A stretch of 64,000 bases of DNA, from contig NZ_CBDIPG010000001.1 in NCBI RefSeq assembly GCF_965283645.1, positions 1 to 64,000 on the forward strand, in the 5' to 3' direction. The translations under genes were made by a program, and so were the position numbers. The notes under the pieces were generated by a model. It saw nothing but the letters and a program-made list of their open reading frames with translations, had not been told where the DNA came from and ran no database searches. Shown here piece after piece: positions 17,215 to 25,974 of this stretch (position 1 is its first letter; each line of letters starts with the position of its first letter). Source of the stretch: Kordia sp965283645 (GTDB taxonomy: Bacteria; Bacteroidota; Bacteroidia; Flavobacteriales; Flavobacteriaceae).

Positions 17215-17760
17215 ATGAATAAATTTTTACTAGCATTCATTTTCATTATTTCCTCTAGTATTACATCTGAAACTAATGAATTTATAGAACGGCAAGGTCA
17301 AGTTACTTTTTTCTCATACACTTCCGTAGAAAACATTCAGGCTACTAACAATCAGGTGTTGAGTCTTTTCAATCCTGAAACTCAAGAAATTGCTGTGAGT
17401 ATTTTAATGCGTGCTTTTGTGTTTAAAAAATCATTAATGCGCGAACATTTTAACGAAAGTTATATTGAATCTGATTTGTATCCAAAAGCAACTTTTTCAG
17501 GTAAAATTATTGGGTTTGATGCTACAAGTGAAGATGAACAAACAAAAATTATTAAAGGCGATTTTACGCTGAAAAATATCACCAAACCTGTCGAAATAAA
17601 GGCAAAAATAACTAAGAATGCTGACGGATATATCATTTCTGGTACTTTAGACGTGTTGATTAATGATTATAGTATTAATGTACCGCCATTGTTATCTCCA
17701 AATATTTCAAAAAAAATAGAAGTTTCGTTTAATTTTAAGTATGCGCCCTATGAAAAGTAA
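17215..17760 (+). CDS. YceI family lipocalin-like protein
   Basis: A 181-residue exported protein with a signal peptide and the YceI lipocalin-like barrel: FFSYTSVENIQATNN, MRAFVFKKSLMREHFNESYIESDLYPKATFSGKI and LKNITKPVEIKAKI are family landmarks. YceI proteins bind long isoprenoid-type or amide lipids in the periplasm. It overlaps the next gene by 20 bp, indicating translational coupling within the operon. Confidence 0.87.
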   Translation: MNKFLLAFIFIISSSITSETNEFIERQGQVTFFSYTSVENIQATNNQVLSLFNPETQEIAVSILMRAFVFKKSLMREHFNESYIESDLYPKATFSGKIIGFDATSEDEQTKIIKGDFTLKNITKPVEIKAKITKNADGYIISGTLDVLINDYSINVPPLLSPNISKKIEVSFNFKYAPYEK

Positions 17761-18628
17761 ACACACAATATTGATACTTTTCTTAAGTATATCTTCATTT
17801 GTCACAGCCCAAAATCTGTTAGATAAGCTAGAAGATGAACAACCAACTATTGATAATTATACGATGGCTACGTTTAAAGGTACACGTTTGTCCATTGGAC
17901 ATTCTGTGGAAACACGTAAAAAAAACACACTCGAAATTTCATTAATGACACGCTATTGGGACATTCCAAACTCTAATGGAAAATCTTTTATAGCAGATAA
18001 AATGAATGCGCGTTTGGGATTGGACTATGGCATTTCTGATCGATTAACGATTGGATTTGGGATAGGCGTAGGAAGTCCTAGCGGAATTGCAGATACTTAT
18101 TTGAAATACAGATTGTTGCGACAAACTACAGATGGAAAGAATCCGTTTAGTATTTCATTATTACAAACAGCTTCGTACAGAACACGTGTGTTTAACAATG
18201 TAGAAATGCGCGGAAGTTTTGGAGACAAGTTAGCGTTTACATCACAAGTATTAATTGCAAGAAAGTTTTCACGAAAATTTTCATTTCAAGTTTCACCAAC
18301 TTTTATTCACAGAGCTTCTTCACGATCGCCTTTGGACGATCATAATCATTTTGCGGTAGGTTTTGGAACGCGTTATAAACTAACCAATCATGTATCGTTA
18401 GTTTCTGAGTACTATTATGTTGCAAATGAATTAGAATCACGAGAAACCTTTGGTGCTTTTGTTTTGGGCGCAAATTGGGAAGTGAGTAAGTTGTTGTTAC
18501 AGTTTAAAATGACCAACAATCCATTTTTTGTAGAAGATACCTTTATTACACAAACGGCTAAAAACTTCAACTTTAATGATGGTAATTTCTTTTTTGGTTT
18601 TCATGCTACGTATTATATTCAGTTGTAG
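17741..18628 (+). CDS. DUF5777 beta-barrel protein
   Basis: A 295-residue predicted outer-membrane barrel with a signal peptide ending VTAQ. The DUF5777 landmarks are present: MATFKGTRLSIGHSVET, LGLDYGISDRLTIGFGIGVG and GFHATYYIQL at the C-terminus. This family regularly follows YceI in Bacteroidota operons, often near cytochromes, so a shared role at the envelope is likely, though not defined. It starts inside the end of the YceI gene. Confidence 0.82.
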   Translation: MRPMKSKHTILILFLSISSFVTAQNLLDKLEDEQPTIDNYTMATFKGTRLSIGHSVETRKKNTLEISLMTRYWDIPNSNGKSFIADKMNARLGLDYGISDRLTIGFGIGVGSPSGIADTYLKYRLLRQTTDGKNPFSISLLQTASYRTRVFNNVEMRGSFGDKLAFTSQVLIARKFSRKFSFQVSPTFIHRASSRSPLDDHNHFAVGFGTRYKLTNHVSLVSEYYYVANELESRETFGAFVLGANWEVSKLLLQFKMTNNPFFVEDTFITQTAKNFNFNDGNFFFGFHATYYIQL

Positions 18629-18641
18629 AAAAGTTTTTTCG

Positions 18642-18692
18642 GTTGAGCAACAAATTTGTATTAACTTCAGGTATTGTTAGGCATTTTTCTTT
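18642..18692. repeat. attC-like repeat, right arm only
   Basis: The sequence GAGCAACAAATTTG...TATTGTTAGGCA resembles the right arm of the palindromes described at 19273, 24122 and 28995 and ends in GTTAGGC, the exact canonical R' core of integron attC sites. A matching left arm is not evident. It lies just downstream of the minus-strand DinB gene and could mark the low-coordinate edge of the cassette-like array. Confidence 0.4.
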
Positions 18693-18780
18693 TCAGGTAG
18701 ATTTGATGTAAAATCCATGTTATATTTTTCTCGTAGCTTATAATTCAGAACGCCATCTTTTTGTAGTGAATGTAATCTCT

Positions 18781-19281
18781 TTAATTTTTTGAATGTATTT
18801 TGTTCCGTTGAATAAAATAGAATAACATATCTGTTGATGGTGCTTTTGTAAATTTTAATTGATGCCCGATAGTAACTAGTTGTCCTCGATGAAAAGTACT
18901 ATGATTCATGCAATGTTGGATTAACTCAAATTGATGAAAGTTTCCATCTAAATTTTTCGTTTTCACTGATCTAAACGCGTTTAATGATTTTTGAGCTTTT
19001 ACATAGTTTACAAAAGCTTCTGATTGTTCAATTAGCTCATTGAAAATTTCCTCAATAGAATTTCCCAATGATGATTTTAACGGTTGTTCATTCAAAATAC
19101 AATAATAAAGTAGTTGACCGTCCAAAATGTGATGTACCGTAGTTATTATACTAGGAAAACTTGATGTACATTGTTTCGTCAACAATTTTTTGTCATTAGT
19201 CTTAAGCCAATTTAGTAGCCGTTTGTTAGCCCATAAATTATAAGTAACCAATTCTTCTAAGTTATTTTTTTCTTCCATCAA
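18781..19281 (-). CDS. DinB family protein
   Basis: A 166-residue four-helix-bundle protein of the DinB/YfiT-like superfamily, whose members bind a metal ion through three histidines and often act as thiol transferases. TVHHILDGQLLYY (about 48-60) and CMNHSTFHRGQLVTIGHQL (about 124-142) provide the metal histidines. It begins right at the end of the palindromic repeat at 19273-19408, with only a few bases between repeat and start codon, and is on the same strand as all other genes of the cassette-like array. Confidence 0.83.
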   Translation of the reverse strand: MMEEKNNLEELVTYNLWANKRLLNWLKTNDKKLLTKQCTSSFPSIITTVHHILDGQLLYYCILNEQPLKSSLGNSIEEIFNELIEQSEAFVNYVKAQKSLNAFRSVKTKNLDGNFHQFELIQHCMNHSTFHRGQLVTIGHQLKFTKAPSTDMLFYFIQRNKIHSKN

Positions 19282-19408
19282 TGTTGAGCTGTATGAGGCG
19301 TTGCTTATTTATAAATATCTAATTTAGTAAATGCAAACCAAATAGAAAAGCTTTGAGGTTTTGGAAGTAGGCGAGAAGCAACAATTTTGTGTACAAGTGT
19401 TGGTTGTA
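19273..19408. repeat. attC-like imperfect palindrome
   Basis: Homologous over its length to the repeat at 28995-29126 when both are read on the minus strand: shared blocks include GCCTACTT, CTAAATTAG and GCAAC arms. The outer arms TGTATGAGGCGTTGC and GCAACAATTTTGTGTACA pair imperfectly. It fills the gap between the dioxygenase gene (stop at 19414) and the DinB start. Confidence 0.6.
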
Positions 19409-19413
19409 GTTTT

Positions 19414-20607
19414 TTAATGATGTCTTGGTTCGGGAAGATTGAAATATTCGCCTTTTGTTTTGTCCAACGTTTGCGAAATGAGTTTGTAATTTTTCGTTGT
19501 TGGTGTCAAGTTCACAAATTTATTAATGATAGCTCTGTGTCTATAAATTATAAATGTATTTTCTACTTCAGGGTTTATTTTGTTAAGATTTACTTCACTT
19601 TCCTCATCCGAAAATGACGGAACAAAAGTTAAAGCAGTATTTTTTAAATTCAGTTCATTTCCTAAAGTTTCTAACTCCTTTTGTCTTTTATTCTTGCTGT
19701 AATTTTTATCGTTTCCATAGACAAAATATACTTTTAGATATGTATTGCGATTTATACTTTCAGCTTCCAAGAATGTTAGCCATTTTTTTATAGTATCCCA
19801 ATTTGGATGGTTACCAACATAGTACACTATTCCATGAAATCTTCCATATTTGCATACAGGACACGTTTTAGTTCCTTTATCGGGTCCAAATGCGTGAAAT
19901 GGTGTAAAAGAAGGCTGATCTTCGCCAATTTCAAGTCCTGAATTTAATTCAATTTCACTTGTTTCGGGATAGTTCGGAATATTGAGTCCTAAAATAATAT
20001 TATGTTCAGCTACTTGCATATTTTTATCAATCAATACTCTTAAAACTCCACTGCCGCCTCGATTTTCAAGTGCTTTTCTTTTAGTACCTGTCAACAATTT
20101 ATCGTCATCAAAAACAAATCCGTCAATATAATATTCATCCGTAAGGTTCGGTTCTTTTATTGAAGTATGAATGTGTGCTGGTATATTACGGTTTGGATAA
20201 GGAGCTGGACGAATTGTATAAATTGAATAGCTACCATTTTCATCCGATTTTACCCAACCTCTAATATGTCCGTGCTTTTTGGCTTTTTCGTCCATTCCTT
20301 TTTTTGGAGAATAGTATCCGTTGTTGTCGGTTTGCCAATAATAAATGATCACATTGGGCGCAGGAATTTTACCGCCACGTTTATAAACGGTTCCGGTTAC
20401 TAGAAGTTTCTGACCTTTTTCTGCCCATCCTGCACTTGTATCGATTGCTTTAATATTGTTGGGCATTCCAACATACATTAGTTCACAGCCGTCACAACCG
20501 CCTCCAACAATGCCGTTCGATTTCATTTTTGTTTGAGCGTTGCAAGAAGAAAAAACACATAACATTAGCACTAAAATCGTATTCAAAAAATTCATTTTAA
20601 AATTCAT
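19414..20607 (-). CDS. intradiol dioxygenase-like lipoprotein with a thioredoxin-like C-terminal part
   Basis: A 397-residue lipoprotein (VFSSC, Cys22). Residues about 60-215 match the intradiol ring-cleavage dioxygenase fold, with the non-heme iron ligands in place: Tyr in DNNGYYS (98/99), Tyr137 in RPAPYP, and His145/His147 in AHIH. Residues about 235-397 are a separate domain with a CPVC motif (249-252) and a thioredoxin-like layout. Exported dioxygenase-like proteins with an added redox-type domain are not one I recognise as characterised. It ends six bases from a palindromic repeat and belongs to the cassette-like array. Confidence 0.7.
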   Translation of the reverse strand: MNFKMNFLNTILVLMLCVFSSCNAQTKMKSNGIVGGGCDGCELMYVGMPNNIKAIDTSAGWAEKGQKLLVTGTVYKRGGKIPAPNVIIYYWQTDNNGYYSPKKGMDEKAKKHGHIRGWVKSDENGSYSIYTIRPAPYPNRNIPAHIHTSIKEPNLTDEYYIDGFVFDDDKLLTGTKRKALENRGGSGVLRVLIDKNMQVAEHNIILGLNIPNYPETSEIELNSGLEIGEDQPSFTPFHAFGPDKGTKTCPVCKYGRFHGIVYYVGNHPNWDTIKKWLTFLEAESINRNTYLKVYFVYGNDKNYSKNKRQKELETLGNELNLKNTALTFVPSFSDEESEVNLNKINPEVENTFIIYRHRAIINKFVNLTPTTKNYKLISQTLDKTKGEYFNLPEPRHH

Positions 20608-20679
20608 ATGATTACCTTTTTCATCAAATATAATGTAGGCAATTGGGCAGTTTATTTTAAAATGTCTGACACGATGAGT

Positions 20680-21519
20680 TTATATGCTAACTTGATGTGT
20701 ATGTTTAAATTTACTTTTGAAATTGGTTGCATACGTTCTGCTCAACCTTAATTCCGTACCATTATTTAAAAGAATATCATAATCGCCATTAAGACGAGAT
20801 TTGAATGAAACGACTTTGTCCAGATTCACAATTGTAGATTTATGGATGCGAACAAACTTATTGTGATTCAATTGGGCAGAAATTGATTTTAAGGTTGTTT
20901 TATGAAGATGTTTTTTGTTTTCAAGTTGAATTGCGATATACGGTGTATCTGCTGTGATCTGATAAATGTTTTGTATTTCTACAACCGTATTATTTTTACC
21001 ATTATTAATAAGTATCGTTTGGATATACGATTTTTCATTTGAAGAAATAGGATGCATTACTTTGTTAGAAAGGTATCTATATCCAACAATAAAAGCAGCA
21101 TAAATAAGCACTAGTTTATACAAATCGTTAGCTAACGTATAGCTCAGTATCTTGTAAAGATCGTATCTGCCATGATAGAATAGAACAGAGAAGAACAAGA
21201 AAACAAAGGGAAGAATTAATAAGTGAATAAGTATCGATGCAACTATGAAAAAGGTCGTTTTACCAAATGAATTTAAGTTTTGATTTTTGAGAATTTTGCT
21301 TAATACTGCCAATAGAGGAATGAAAAGAATCCAAATGGTTTTAAATAAAATAGATTCACTAAAGTGGAATGAATATCCACTTCTATACGATTCTAAAAAA
21401 TCCTGAAATATGGAAAGACCTATGATGAAAAGAAATACAACTGACAACATTCCAACACTTTTTTTAATATTTATGAAATTGAATGGAATGTGTTTTTTTT
21501 GAAAGGCTGATGGTAACAT
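20680..21519 (-). CDS. four-helix membrane LytTR transcriptional regulator
   Basis: A protein of 279 residues with four hydrophobic segments (roughly 20-145) and a C-terminal LytTR DNA-binding domain (about 180-275; FVRIHKSTIVNLDKV is its core). I chose the ATG at 21519 (MLPSAFQ); the longer frame begins with a TTG at 21570 that falls inside the degenerate arm of the next palindromic repeat. No histidine kinase accompanies it, so it is probably a one-component membrane regulator. Target genes unknown; the dioxygenase gene lies 72 bp downstream. Confidence 0.8.
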   Translation of the reverse strand: MLPSAFQKKHIPFNFINIKKSVGMLSVVFLFIIGLSIFQDFLESYRSGYSFHFSESILFKTIWILFIPLLAVLSKILKNQNLNSFGKTTFFIVASILIHLLILPFVFLFFSVLFYHGRYDLYKILSYTLANDLYKLVLIYAAFIVGYRYLSNKVMHPISSNEKSYIQTILINNGKNNTVVEIQNIYQITADTPYIAIQLENKKHLHKTTLKSISAQLNHNKFVRIHKSTIVNLDKVVSFKSRLNGDYDILLNNGTELRLSRTYATNFKSKFKHTHQVSI

Positions 21520-21685
21520 AGTTCTATTTTTTTCAGGTTTAGACGTAATGTGTTTGTATAGTTTCAGCAACTAAATTCGTAATAAATTATAGATGGCTTA
21601 AGTTAGTAAAAGAAAATGAATCAGGCGAAAATCCGTAGAATTTCTTGACTATGTTTAGACTTCGCAATTAATTATACACGTTGTG

Positions 21686-22106
21686 CCTGTTGCACAAGTC
21701 TAAGATATTGAATAATAGCGTATCTTAATGTATGCAAGGCAAGAAAGTATACCAAGAGCAGTTATTCAATAATTTTCGTTTAAGTGATCGCGTTCCCAAA
21801 GAGAACTTTTATCGTCGTTTATTAGCAGAATTAGACTTCACTTATTTGTATGAACTTACCAAAAGATATTATGGATATTGCTAGAGTCAATAGCAAACAA
21901 GGACGTTATATGAAGAAGAAACGGCAAAAAGTGATGCAAGCTCACTTACTTTACTAATTTCAAATATAAAGTCACAATTTGGTAACTATAGCTGGATTGT
22001 AAGCGGTGTTCATTTTAGAATTCAATAGTAAAACTCAAAAGAAAGACATTCTTAAAAGTGCTAAGAATGTCTCGTTTTTTGTGAAATTATTGGGTTGTGC
22101 AACGGT
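21686..22106 (+). mobile_element. internally deleted IS1182-like element, copy 1
   Basis: About 420 bp bounded by imperfect inverted ends CCTGTTGCACAA and TTGTGCAACGG. It carries the 5' end of an IS1182-type (DUF772) transposase gene and then unrelated-looking short remnants. It is nearly identical to 24832-25251, including the internal deletion, so it multiplied or was duplicated after losing the transposase core. A non-autonomous element is the natural reading. Confidence 0.7.
21732..21884 (+). pseudogene. IS1182-like transposase N-terminal fragment, copy 1
   Basis: Encodes 50 residues beginning MQGKKVYQEQLFNNFRLSDR, with VPKENFYRRL and FLY/LTKRYYG-like motifs of the IS1182 family N-terminus, then a stop. 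The family protein is roughly 450-550 residues, so the catalytic domain is missing. The sequence after the stop contains further out-of-frame remnants. Confidence 0.72.
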
Positions 22107-22128
22107 TACTAGTGTTGCCATTAGTTAT

Positions 22129-23382
22129 TTATTCCCTATACATTTTTACGTCTTTATATTGCCAGATTAAATTCATTATTTCCCAATTATCATCTAGTTT
22201 TATTAATTGCAGATATTCAACCCAATTATCTGAGACTAATTTAACAGTTGCAATTCTATTATAGATGTCTAGGATTTTGATGTGGTTTTTCGGATTAAAA
22301 GGAAACTTAGTTCCTTTGTTATTCCAATTTTTTGCAAACTCAATCATTTGTGTTTTAGTGGTTGCTTTTCCAAATTGTTTCATTTCGTTTCTATCATATC
22401 CTATCGTTATTTTATTTAGACTATCATTTAGTACTATATCCATAAGTTCAGGATTTAATTGCTGCAATGCTTCAATATAGCCTAAAGACTGCTTTTTTAT
22501 TTCCAATGAATCTTTTTTAGAAGCGATTGGACTTAATTTAATTGAAGCGTTTGAATATATATTTCGAGTATCAATAATTTTATTTTTGGTATCGTAAAGA
22601 TTAAGTCTAATATTATTCCCTTGCTTGTCATATATCTTTTCACCAATAGCGTAATTCCATTGATTCATAATAAGTTCATCATTTTTATTATGGTATGTGT
22701 ATTTAATATGATTTCCATTGCTATCATAAGTGTCTTGATAAGATGCAGTACCATAATAATTTTCAATAATTTCTAATTGTTCATTTAAATTGTAATGCCC
22801 TTTTGACGCACCGTTTACATCAATAATGATTCCTGTAATACCAAATTCAAAATAGGGTGAAAGATTGGCTAATTCATTTTTTAAATCATAGCGTTTCTCT
22901 ACAATATATTTTTCTGTCTGCTCCCATTTATATTCGGTTATTTTCCAATTAGATTCCATGGGCTTATCATCCAAATCAAAAAAGTTCAGTTGCTTTTTTA
23001 CATTATTACTATCAACTAGATAGATTTCTTTATAAACACCTCTGTCATTCGTAATTCTTTTGTTATTAGGATTAAAGAAGGTTCTAATTTCTTTACCATC
23101 TTCATATACAAACAAAACTTTGTAAACACCCAAAGAAGCTAGAGGATGAATTTTTTCTGTGTAATAGTGATTATTTATAATTTCAGATATTCTATTTGAT
23201 TTATCATATTTAAAAATATAGTGAGAAGTTTTATTGGCGGTATTGCTATCTATAGGATGAATTCCTGCAATCTCTATAAATGGTGAAACATGATTGTATC
23301 TTAACTGTCTATAATATTTAGTACTTTGTGCAATGGATGAAAGGCTTATTCCTAGAAATAGTATTAGTATTAATTTTTTCAT
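22129..23382 (-). CDS. secreted protein with YD-like repeats and an NTF2-like C-terminal domain
   Basis: A 417-residue exported protein. After the signal peptide, residues about 30-280 contain YD-type repeats (YIFKYDKSNRISEI, TYDSNGNHIKYTY, YDKQGNNIRLNLYD). The C-terminal 120 residues resemble the lumazine-binding/NTF2-like fold (MKQFGKATTKTQMIEFAKN, TVKLVSDNWVEYLQLIKLDDNWEIMN). The ATG at 23382 overlaps the upstream stop as ATGA, so the two genes are coupled; a start at 23403 would overlap further. Function unknown. The stop codon is nine bases from the end of a palindromic repeat. Confidence 0.7.
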   Translation of the reverse strand: MKKLILILFLGISLSSIAQSTKYYRQLRYNHVSPFIEIAGIHPIDSNTANKTSHYIFKYDKSNRISEIINNHYYTEKIHPLASLGVYKVLFVYEDGKEIRTFFNPNNKRITNDRGVYKEIYLVDSNNVKKQLNFFDLDDKPMESNWKITEYKWEQTEKYIVEKRYDLKNELANLSPYFEFGITGIIIDVNGASKGHYNLNEQLEIIENYYGTASYQDTYDSNGNHIKYTYHNKNDELIMNQWNYAIGEKIYDKQGNNIRLNLYDTKNKIIDTRNIYSNASIKLSPIASKKDSLEIKKQSLGYIEALQQLNPELMDIVLNDSLNKITIGYDRNEMKQFGKATTKTQMIEFAKNWNNKGTKFPFNPKNHIKILDIYNRIATVKLVSDNWVEYLQLIKLDDNWEIMNLIWQYKDVKMYRE

Positions 23383-24008
23383 TTTTCTTGAGTTACGTTC
23401 CATTCAACTTTTCTTGACTTTGCATATTCCTTTATGGAATTTAAACCTATTTCTTTTCTTCTTTTGTCTACAAGTTCGGGTTGTTTTATTTCAAAAAATG
23501 TAGGTTCTTCATTATCATAATTGATTTGTGTACCGTATAATTGAGCTTTATTAGAGTTAATTAACATTCTATCAATAAGTCTAGCATAATGAATTGGTTG
23601 TGATTCCTGTTTTAAAGCTGAAGTTTTTAATAGTGGTGCATATTTTTCTTTAGAGGCGACACTACCATGTTGCAATACTGACCACAAAGTTGTATTAGCT
23701 AATCTGCCAATTTGAGAAATTCCCAACCAGCCATATTTATCTATAATACCTGTCACTTCATTTTCAAGAATCTTGTCTTGAGACTCTACAACCTTCCAAA
23801 AATATTCATAGGCTTCTGAATCTTTTCCAAGTTTTTCCTCTGCCTCAATGTAAATACGTCTGAAAGTTTGGTCTTTCATAAATATCGTTTCTAGCTCAGT
23901 TTTTAATGAATCTAGTTGTTGTTTTGTTGGTGTTTTATATTGTGTACTTGTTTGAGAAAACAAAGAGGTTGTTATTAAAAAACACAATATTAAGCTTAAA
24001 TGTTTCAT
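23379..24008 (-). CDS. DUF6624 family secreted protein
   Basis: A 209-residue protein with a signal peptide (ending SLFSQ). The central motif IDKYGWLGISQIGRLANTTLW followed by VLQHG and later AQLYGTQI matches the DUF6624 family of Bacteroidota. The role is unknown. It is the first gene of a two-gene unit and lies within one cassette-like block together with 22129-23382. Confidence 0.72.
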   Translation of the reverse strand: MKHLSLILCFLITTSLFSQTSTQYKTPTKQQLDSLKTELETIFMKDQTFRRIYIEAEEKLGKDSEAYEYFWKVVESQDKILENEVTGIIDKYGWLGISQIGRLANTTLWSVLQHGSVASKEKYAPLLKTSALKQESQPIHYARLIDRMLINSNKAQLYGTQINYDNEEPTFFEIKQPELVDKRRKEIGLNSIKEYAKSRKVEWNVTQEK

Positions 24009-24121
24009 ATTTAAAATGATTAAGTTTAATCAAATGTAACTAAAAAATTAGTTATAACTAAACATTTAGTTTGATTATTTTTTTTCAATCTTAAATATAT
24101 CCACAAGTAGGTTCTAATTAT

Positions 24122-24204
24122 TGCCAACGGTTTTGTGTATGGTTAGTTGCGAGAATTTTCGTAAGTAGGCTAGAACTAGCAATAAATTATATACGGTGTT
24201 GTAG
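24122..24204. repeat. attC-like imperfect palindrome (uninterrupted)
   Basis: Outer core TGCCAAC (24122-24128), arms GTGTATGGTTAGTTGC and GCAATAAATTATATAC that pair imperfectly, a central GTAAGTAGGCTAGAAC, and terminal GTTGTAG (24198-24204). It is the shortest uninterrupted member with full arms. Its GTTGTAGTGC end is the exact complement of GCACTACAAC at 24702-24711, across the gene at 24212-24676. Confidence 0.68.
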
Positions 24205-24211
24205 TGCGTTT

Positions 24212-24676
24212 TTATTCTTTTCTACAATCAAAAATAAACTCATTACTTGGGCTTATTTTATAGTTAATCAAATCGCCTTTTTTAAATGTTTTATAATATT
24301 CGTTAGGTTCAAATACTTTAATTCCGTTTGATAAAATAATTTTTCTATTGAATATGTTTATTGATTTTATTGTCGATTTTCCCTCAATTTTTTTTCCACT
24401 TTTTAAGTCAGAAGCAAGCTTATTAATTCCTTTTTTAGAAGTTAAAAATCCAATTGTCAAAGGAATTAGCATAACAAGAATAACTCCTAATATTCCAAAT
24501 AAAAACTTCACATTTTTATTCCCATAATTAATGTACGCTGGAATTCCACCAATTATTGTTCCGACAACAATTATTATCAAATAAAATTTAAATTGTTTAG
24601 TTCTGTGAGTCTTGTGTTTTTGAAGTTCATTTTCAAGATTTATTTTCTCTTTATTCGTTAAAAAGACTTCTTTCAT
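24212..24676 (-). CDS. hypothetical protein with two membrane helices
   Basis: A 154-residue protein with two transmembrane helices (about 30-50 and 58-80) and a short C-terminal domain of beta character (STIKSINIFNRKIILSNGIKVFEPNEYY). I do not recognise the family. It is the only gene between the complementary 10-nt ends GTTGTAGTGC (24198) and GCACTACAAC (24702), making it the clearest single-gene cassette of the array. The stop codon is four bases inside the block. Confidence 0.7.
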   Translation of the reverse strand: MKEVFLTNKEKINLENELQKHKTHRTKQFKFYLIIIVVGTIIGGIPAYINYGNKNVKFLFGILGVILVMLIPLTIGFLTSKKGINKLASDLKSGKKIEGKSTIKSINIFNRKIILSNGIKVFEPNEYYKTFKKGDLINYKISPSNEFIFDCRKE

Positions 24677-24831
24677 TATTCAAGGTCTCTGTTTTCGTAA
24701 ATGCACTACAACGGTCTGTGTATGGTTTGTTGCGTGTTTAAATGTACAGTTTTTTCAGTTAAACAATAACTTTATAAAAAACTACTTACCTTTGGTTTAG
24801 CAAGAAATAGCAATTAACTATACACTTTGTG

Positions 24832-25251
24832 CCTGTTGCACAAGTCTAAGATATTGATAAATTTCTTATCTTGAATAATGCAAGGCAAGAAAATATATCA
24901 AGAACAATTATTCAATAGTTTTCGTTTAAGTGATCGAGTTCCAAAGGAAAACTTTTATCGTCGTTTATTAGCAGAATTAGACTTCACTTATTTGTATGAA
25001 CTTACCAAAAGATATTATGGATATTGTCAGAGTCAATAGCAAACAAGGACGTTATATGAAAAAGAAACGGCAAAAAGTGGTGCAAGCTCACTTACTTTAC
25101 TAATTTCAAATATAAAGTCACGATTTGGTAACTATAGCTGGATTGTAAGCGGTGTTCATTTTAGAATTCAATAGTAAAACTCAAAAGAAAGACATCCTTA
25201 AATAGGCTAAGAATGCCTCGTTTTTTGTGAAATTATTGGGTTGTGCAACGG
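24832..25251 (+). mobile_element. internally deleted IS1182-like element, copy 2
   Basis: Near-identical to 21686-22106, with the same ends (CCTGTTGCACAA, TTGTGCAACGG) and the same internal deletion. It sits at the same position of its host palindrome as copy 1, after the TATACAC arm and before GTGTT. Confidence 0.7.
24878..25039 (+). pseudogene. IS1182-like transposase N-terminal fragment, copy 2
   Basis: Encodes 53 residues with the same start as copy 1 (MQGKKIYQEQLFNSFRLSDR), running three codons further before a stop because the copy 1 TAG is CAG here. The rest of the transposase is deleted. Confidence 0.72.
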
Positions 25252-25274
25252 TTACTGGTGTTATAGCACGTTTT

Positions 25275-25763
25275 TTACTCATTCAATAGCTCATCTTTGT
25301 TAAATGAGAACATATTAATTTCGTGCATTTTTTTCTCAATATTATTATATTTTCCGACATAAAAACTGATGATTGGACAAGTTTGATATGTTCCAGTACT
25401 ATCCGTTCTGCTACCAATTCCAGAGTGCTGTTCTGCAAAAACATATATCGAATCTTTATCAAATTCAATATTTTCTTCGTGTATATTTATGAATCGTATT
25501 TTTTCTCGTTTACTTTCATTCAAGTAATAATAATTATTAAACTGCCATCCAAATTCCGGTTTAAACTTGGTCGTCAATAATCCATTTGTATCAACTTCGT
25601 AAACTCTTTTTCCATTTTCTAATTTTTCTTCTTCTCCTTTTCCGTCACATAGACTAATTTTAACAGGACCAACGTATCCTTTTGGAATCAGAGTTATTGT
25701 ATCAGTCGCAGTGTTTGAACAACTAAATAATAATATTGAAGTAAGAATAATGATGTATTTCAT
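25275..25763 (-). CDS. hypothetical lipoprotein, DUF6843-like
   Basis: A 162-residue lipoprotein (LLFSC, Cys15). The start of the mature part, LIPKGYVGPVKISLCD, and the following RVYEVDTNGLLTTKF resemble the DUF6843 family of small Bacteroidota proteins with an IPxGyxGpV motif. No catalytic residues are evident. It lies nine bases from the end of an attC-like repeat. Confidence 0.62.
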   Translation of the reverse strand: MKYIIILTSILLFSCSNTATDTITLIPKGYVGPVKISLCDGKGEEEKLENGKRVYEVDTNGLLTTKFKPEFGWQFNNYYYLNESKREKIRFINIHEENIEFDKDSIYVFAEQHSGIGSRTDSTGTYQTCPIISFYVGKYNNIEKKMHEINMFSFNKDELLNE

Positions 25764-25974
25764 GGTTTTCTTAAATGTTATAAAACGTTGATTATAATAA
25801 GTTTATAGCAATTGGTAAGCGATATATTTCGAGTTTTTACTAAGCCAAATTTTATATTTGGTGACTTTGTAAATATGCACAGACCTTTTGAAAAGCCAAA
25901 ACTGCCCTATGTTTTTTATACCTTTAGCTGTCGTTTTTTATCAATCGTATTCCAAGAAGTTAATTATTAATACT
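25764..25974. repeat. AT-rich spacer with a possible degenerate cassette repeat
   Basis: The 211-bp gap holds AACGTTGATTATAATAAG near 25785, resembling a worn left arm, an inner palindrome CCAAAT / ATTTGG at 25853-25869, and no convincing right end. It may be a decayed boundary between two cassette-like units or an ordinary spacer. Confidence 0.25.

Larger units (their letters stand above)
21545..22120. repeat. attC-like repeat interrupted by an IS1182-like remnant
   Basis: The left arm (about 21545-21600, degenerate) and a right arm GCAATTAATTATACAC (from 21664) enclose the usual spacer; the final part TAGTGTTGCCATTAG lies after the insertion at 21686-22106. GTTGCCA at 22114-22120 is complementary, with one mismatch, to TGCCAAC at 24122-24128 on the far side of the two genes between, the cassette-end signature described in the findings. 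Confidence 0.5.
24702..25266. repeat. attC-like repeat interrupted by an IS1182-like remnant
   Basis: Left core GCACTACAACGG (24702), left arm GTGTATGGTTTGTTGC, right arm GCAATTAACTATACAC (24810-24825), then the insertion 24832-25251, then GGTGTTATAG ending at 25266. The GTTATAG end is complementary to CTATAAC at 27526-27532 on the far side of three genes. Confidence 0.6.
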
